Source: Cephalotus follicularis
Taxonomy: Eukaryota; Streptophyta; Magnoliopsida; Oxalidales; Cephalotaceae
Assembly (NCBI GenBank): GCA_001972305.1
Contig: BDDD01000378.1
Location: forward strand, 72,996-136,995
Direction of reading: 5' to 3'
Length of the DNA stretch: 64,000 bases
Below the pieces are notes generated by a model, which saw only the letters and a program-made list of their open reading frames with translations, was not told the origin of the DNA and searched no databases. Every line of letters begins with the position of its first letter. Positions within the stretch are counted from its first letter, which is position 1. A program made the translations under genes and the position numbers. This document shows, piece after piece, positions 63,011 through 64,000 of this stretch.

Positions 63011-64000
63011 TGAAATAAAACACTCTTGCAATATACAAGAGGCGAGGGTGAATTGAATATTGAAGTAAAATTGGGAATTTAAAAACTTTAAATGTAAAGA
63101 GTTAAGGAAAGAAAAACTTCTCCGAAATTTAGAGTGGTTCGGCTAACTCTTGCCTACGTCCACTTTTCCCAAGGGAGATCTTTGAGTTTCCACTATATCT
63201 CGAATTGATTAAGGCAGCAATTCGTTACACCTCACAAATTCGTGATTGACCTCAATCACAAGACCTTAACCTCAAAGCCTTAGAGGATTCTCCTCTTTTA
63301 CAAGAAATGATAAAAGTGTTTACAAGTTGACCTCTCAAATAGGTAGGTATGAAAAATACAGCTCTCAATATGAAACACTCAGATATTCTCAAAGAATAGA
63401 GCTTAGAAGCTTGTTAGAGCAATATAGAGCACTTTGAGCTTTTTACACAAGTATGCTTGGATTTGATTTCTCTTTTGATGTTGTGTAATTGATGTTGAAT
63501 AATTCTGAATTATTGTTTTTCTTCTGAGGTTTCAATCTTCCTTTTATAGCCACAAAAGATTTGTAGCCGTTGCATAATTCATGGAAGCTTTTGATTTAAT
63601 ATTGTGTAGTTGCAATCTTTGAATTTGTCGTCTGCTGACATAAAGACGTCGACTTCTTTTTAAAGGCGTCGATGCCTTTGTAGCTGATAGCCGTTGGTAG
63701 TGCATGTACTAGCCGTTCCAGGTTTCCCGGGTCTTGTTCATTTAAAAAGACGTCGATGTCTTTTTAACGGCGACGATGTCATTTCTGGGAAATCTCCAGC
63801 ATTTGACTCTTTGAACATCACATCGACTTCTTCTATGGGGGTCGATGTATTTTCTGGGAAATGCAGGTAGGTCTAGAAAGGCGTCGATGTCTATCGAAAG
63901 GCGTCGATGTCTTTTGTACGAACGTCGATGTCTTTGTATATAGGATCGATGTCTTCAATTTGCAATTTCGTACAGTAGCTTCTGGCACTAAAGACGTCGA
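63011..64000 (-). repeat. duplicated 5' LTR of G, running off the window
   Basis: Plus start TGAAATAAAACAC as at 61237. Includes the TATA box (63542-63548, minus) and the first part of the palindrome cluster from 63644. The remaining about 290 bp lie outside. Confidence 0.95.

Larger units (their letters stand above)
60841..64000 (-). repeat. tandem duplication of gag start, leader and 5' LTR of G
   Basis: From 60841 (first copy) and 62615 (second copy) the sequences run in parallel with a constant offset of 1774 bp up to the window end. In all stretches I compared (gag start, leader, about 300 bp of LTR body and the last 110 bp) they were identical, while the two true LTRs of G differ. The duplication is therefore younger than the insertion of G, or an assembly artefact. 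Confidence 0.9.

Noticed and set aside
1..64000. Host genes, tRNA, rRNA or organelle DNA
   Set aside because: I looked for non-transposon reading frames and known RNA genes and found none. Every interval with coding signal belongs to a retrotransposon; the tRNA-like words are primer-binding sites.

Overview
This window is nuclear DNA of a flowering plant, almost certainly a eudicot. It consists of nested LTR retrotransposons and I see no host gene, tRNA, rRNA or CRISPR array. The evidence is plant-specific lineages identified from their proteins: Athila-like and Tat-like Ty3/gypsy, Tekay/Del-like chromoviruses, and a Sirevirus-like Ty1/copia element. Supporting signs are 5-bp target-site duplications (TSDs), TG...CA LTR ends, tRNA primer sites and polypurine tracts. 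The species cannot be named from the sequence.

Layout. (A) 1-2070: 3' end of an Athila-like element on +, with its 3' LTR. (H) 2111-4951: a broken minus-strand LTR, split by solo LTR I (2793-4733). (E) 4952-52664: one old minus-strand Athila-like element, the backbone of the window, read right to left as gag, PR, RT, RNase H, INT, 3' region. E is broken by: chromovirus B (5264-15432, TSD CTTTC), solo LTR J (16299-18583, TSD GAAAT), solo LTR K (19756-22467, TSD TTAAC), chromovirus D (22544-46833, TSD TTGGT), solo LTR L (48177-49685, TSD CCTCT) and copia element G (from 52665). D is itself broken by the Tat-like element C (23180-33780, TSD GGTAC) in its 3' LTR, and by an oppositely oriented, half-deleted sister element F (34538-40335) in its integrase. 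G (52665 to about 62514) is followed by a recent tandem copy of its gag start plus 5' LTR that runs off the window.

Coding state. E, A, B, D and F are dead (many stops, frameshifts and lost catalytic residues). C has few lesions per domain and carries a separate spliced-looking gene in antisense with its own TATA box. G is closest to intact: gag is open for 550 codons, pol has one frameshift and two stops that I can see, and an extra sense ORF follows pol.

Most unusual signal. LTRs of at least six otherwise unrelated families here (Athila-like, several chromovirus types, Sirevirus-like copia), plus one internal non-coding spacer, carry dense clusters of a short palindrome centred on TCGA (for example AAAGACGTCGACGTCTTT, AAAGACATCGATGTCTTT, CAGTCGACTG, AAGCGTCGACGCTT). 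I count roughly 130 copies by eye. The Tat element C essentially lacks it. This looks like a shared or convergent cis-element cassette and is my best candidate for something undescribed.
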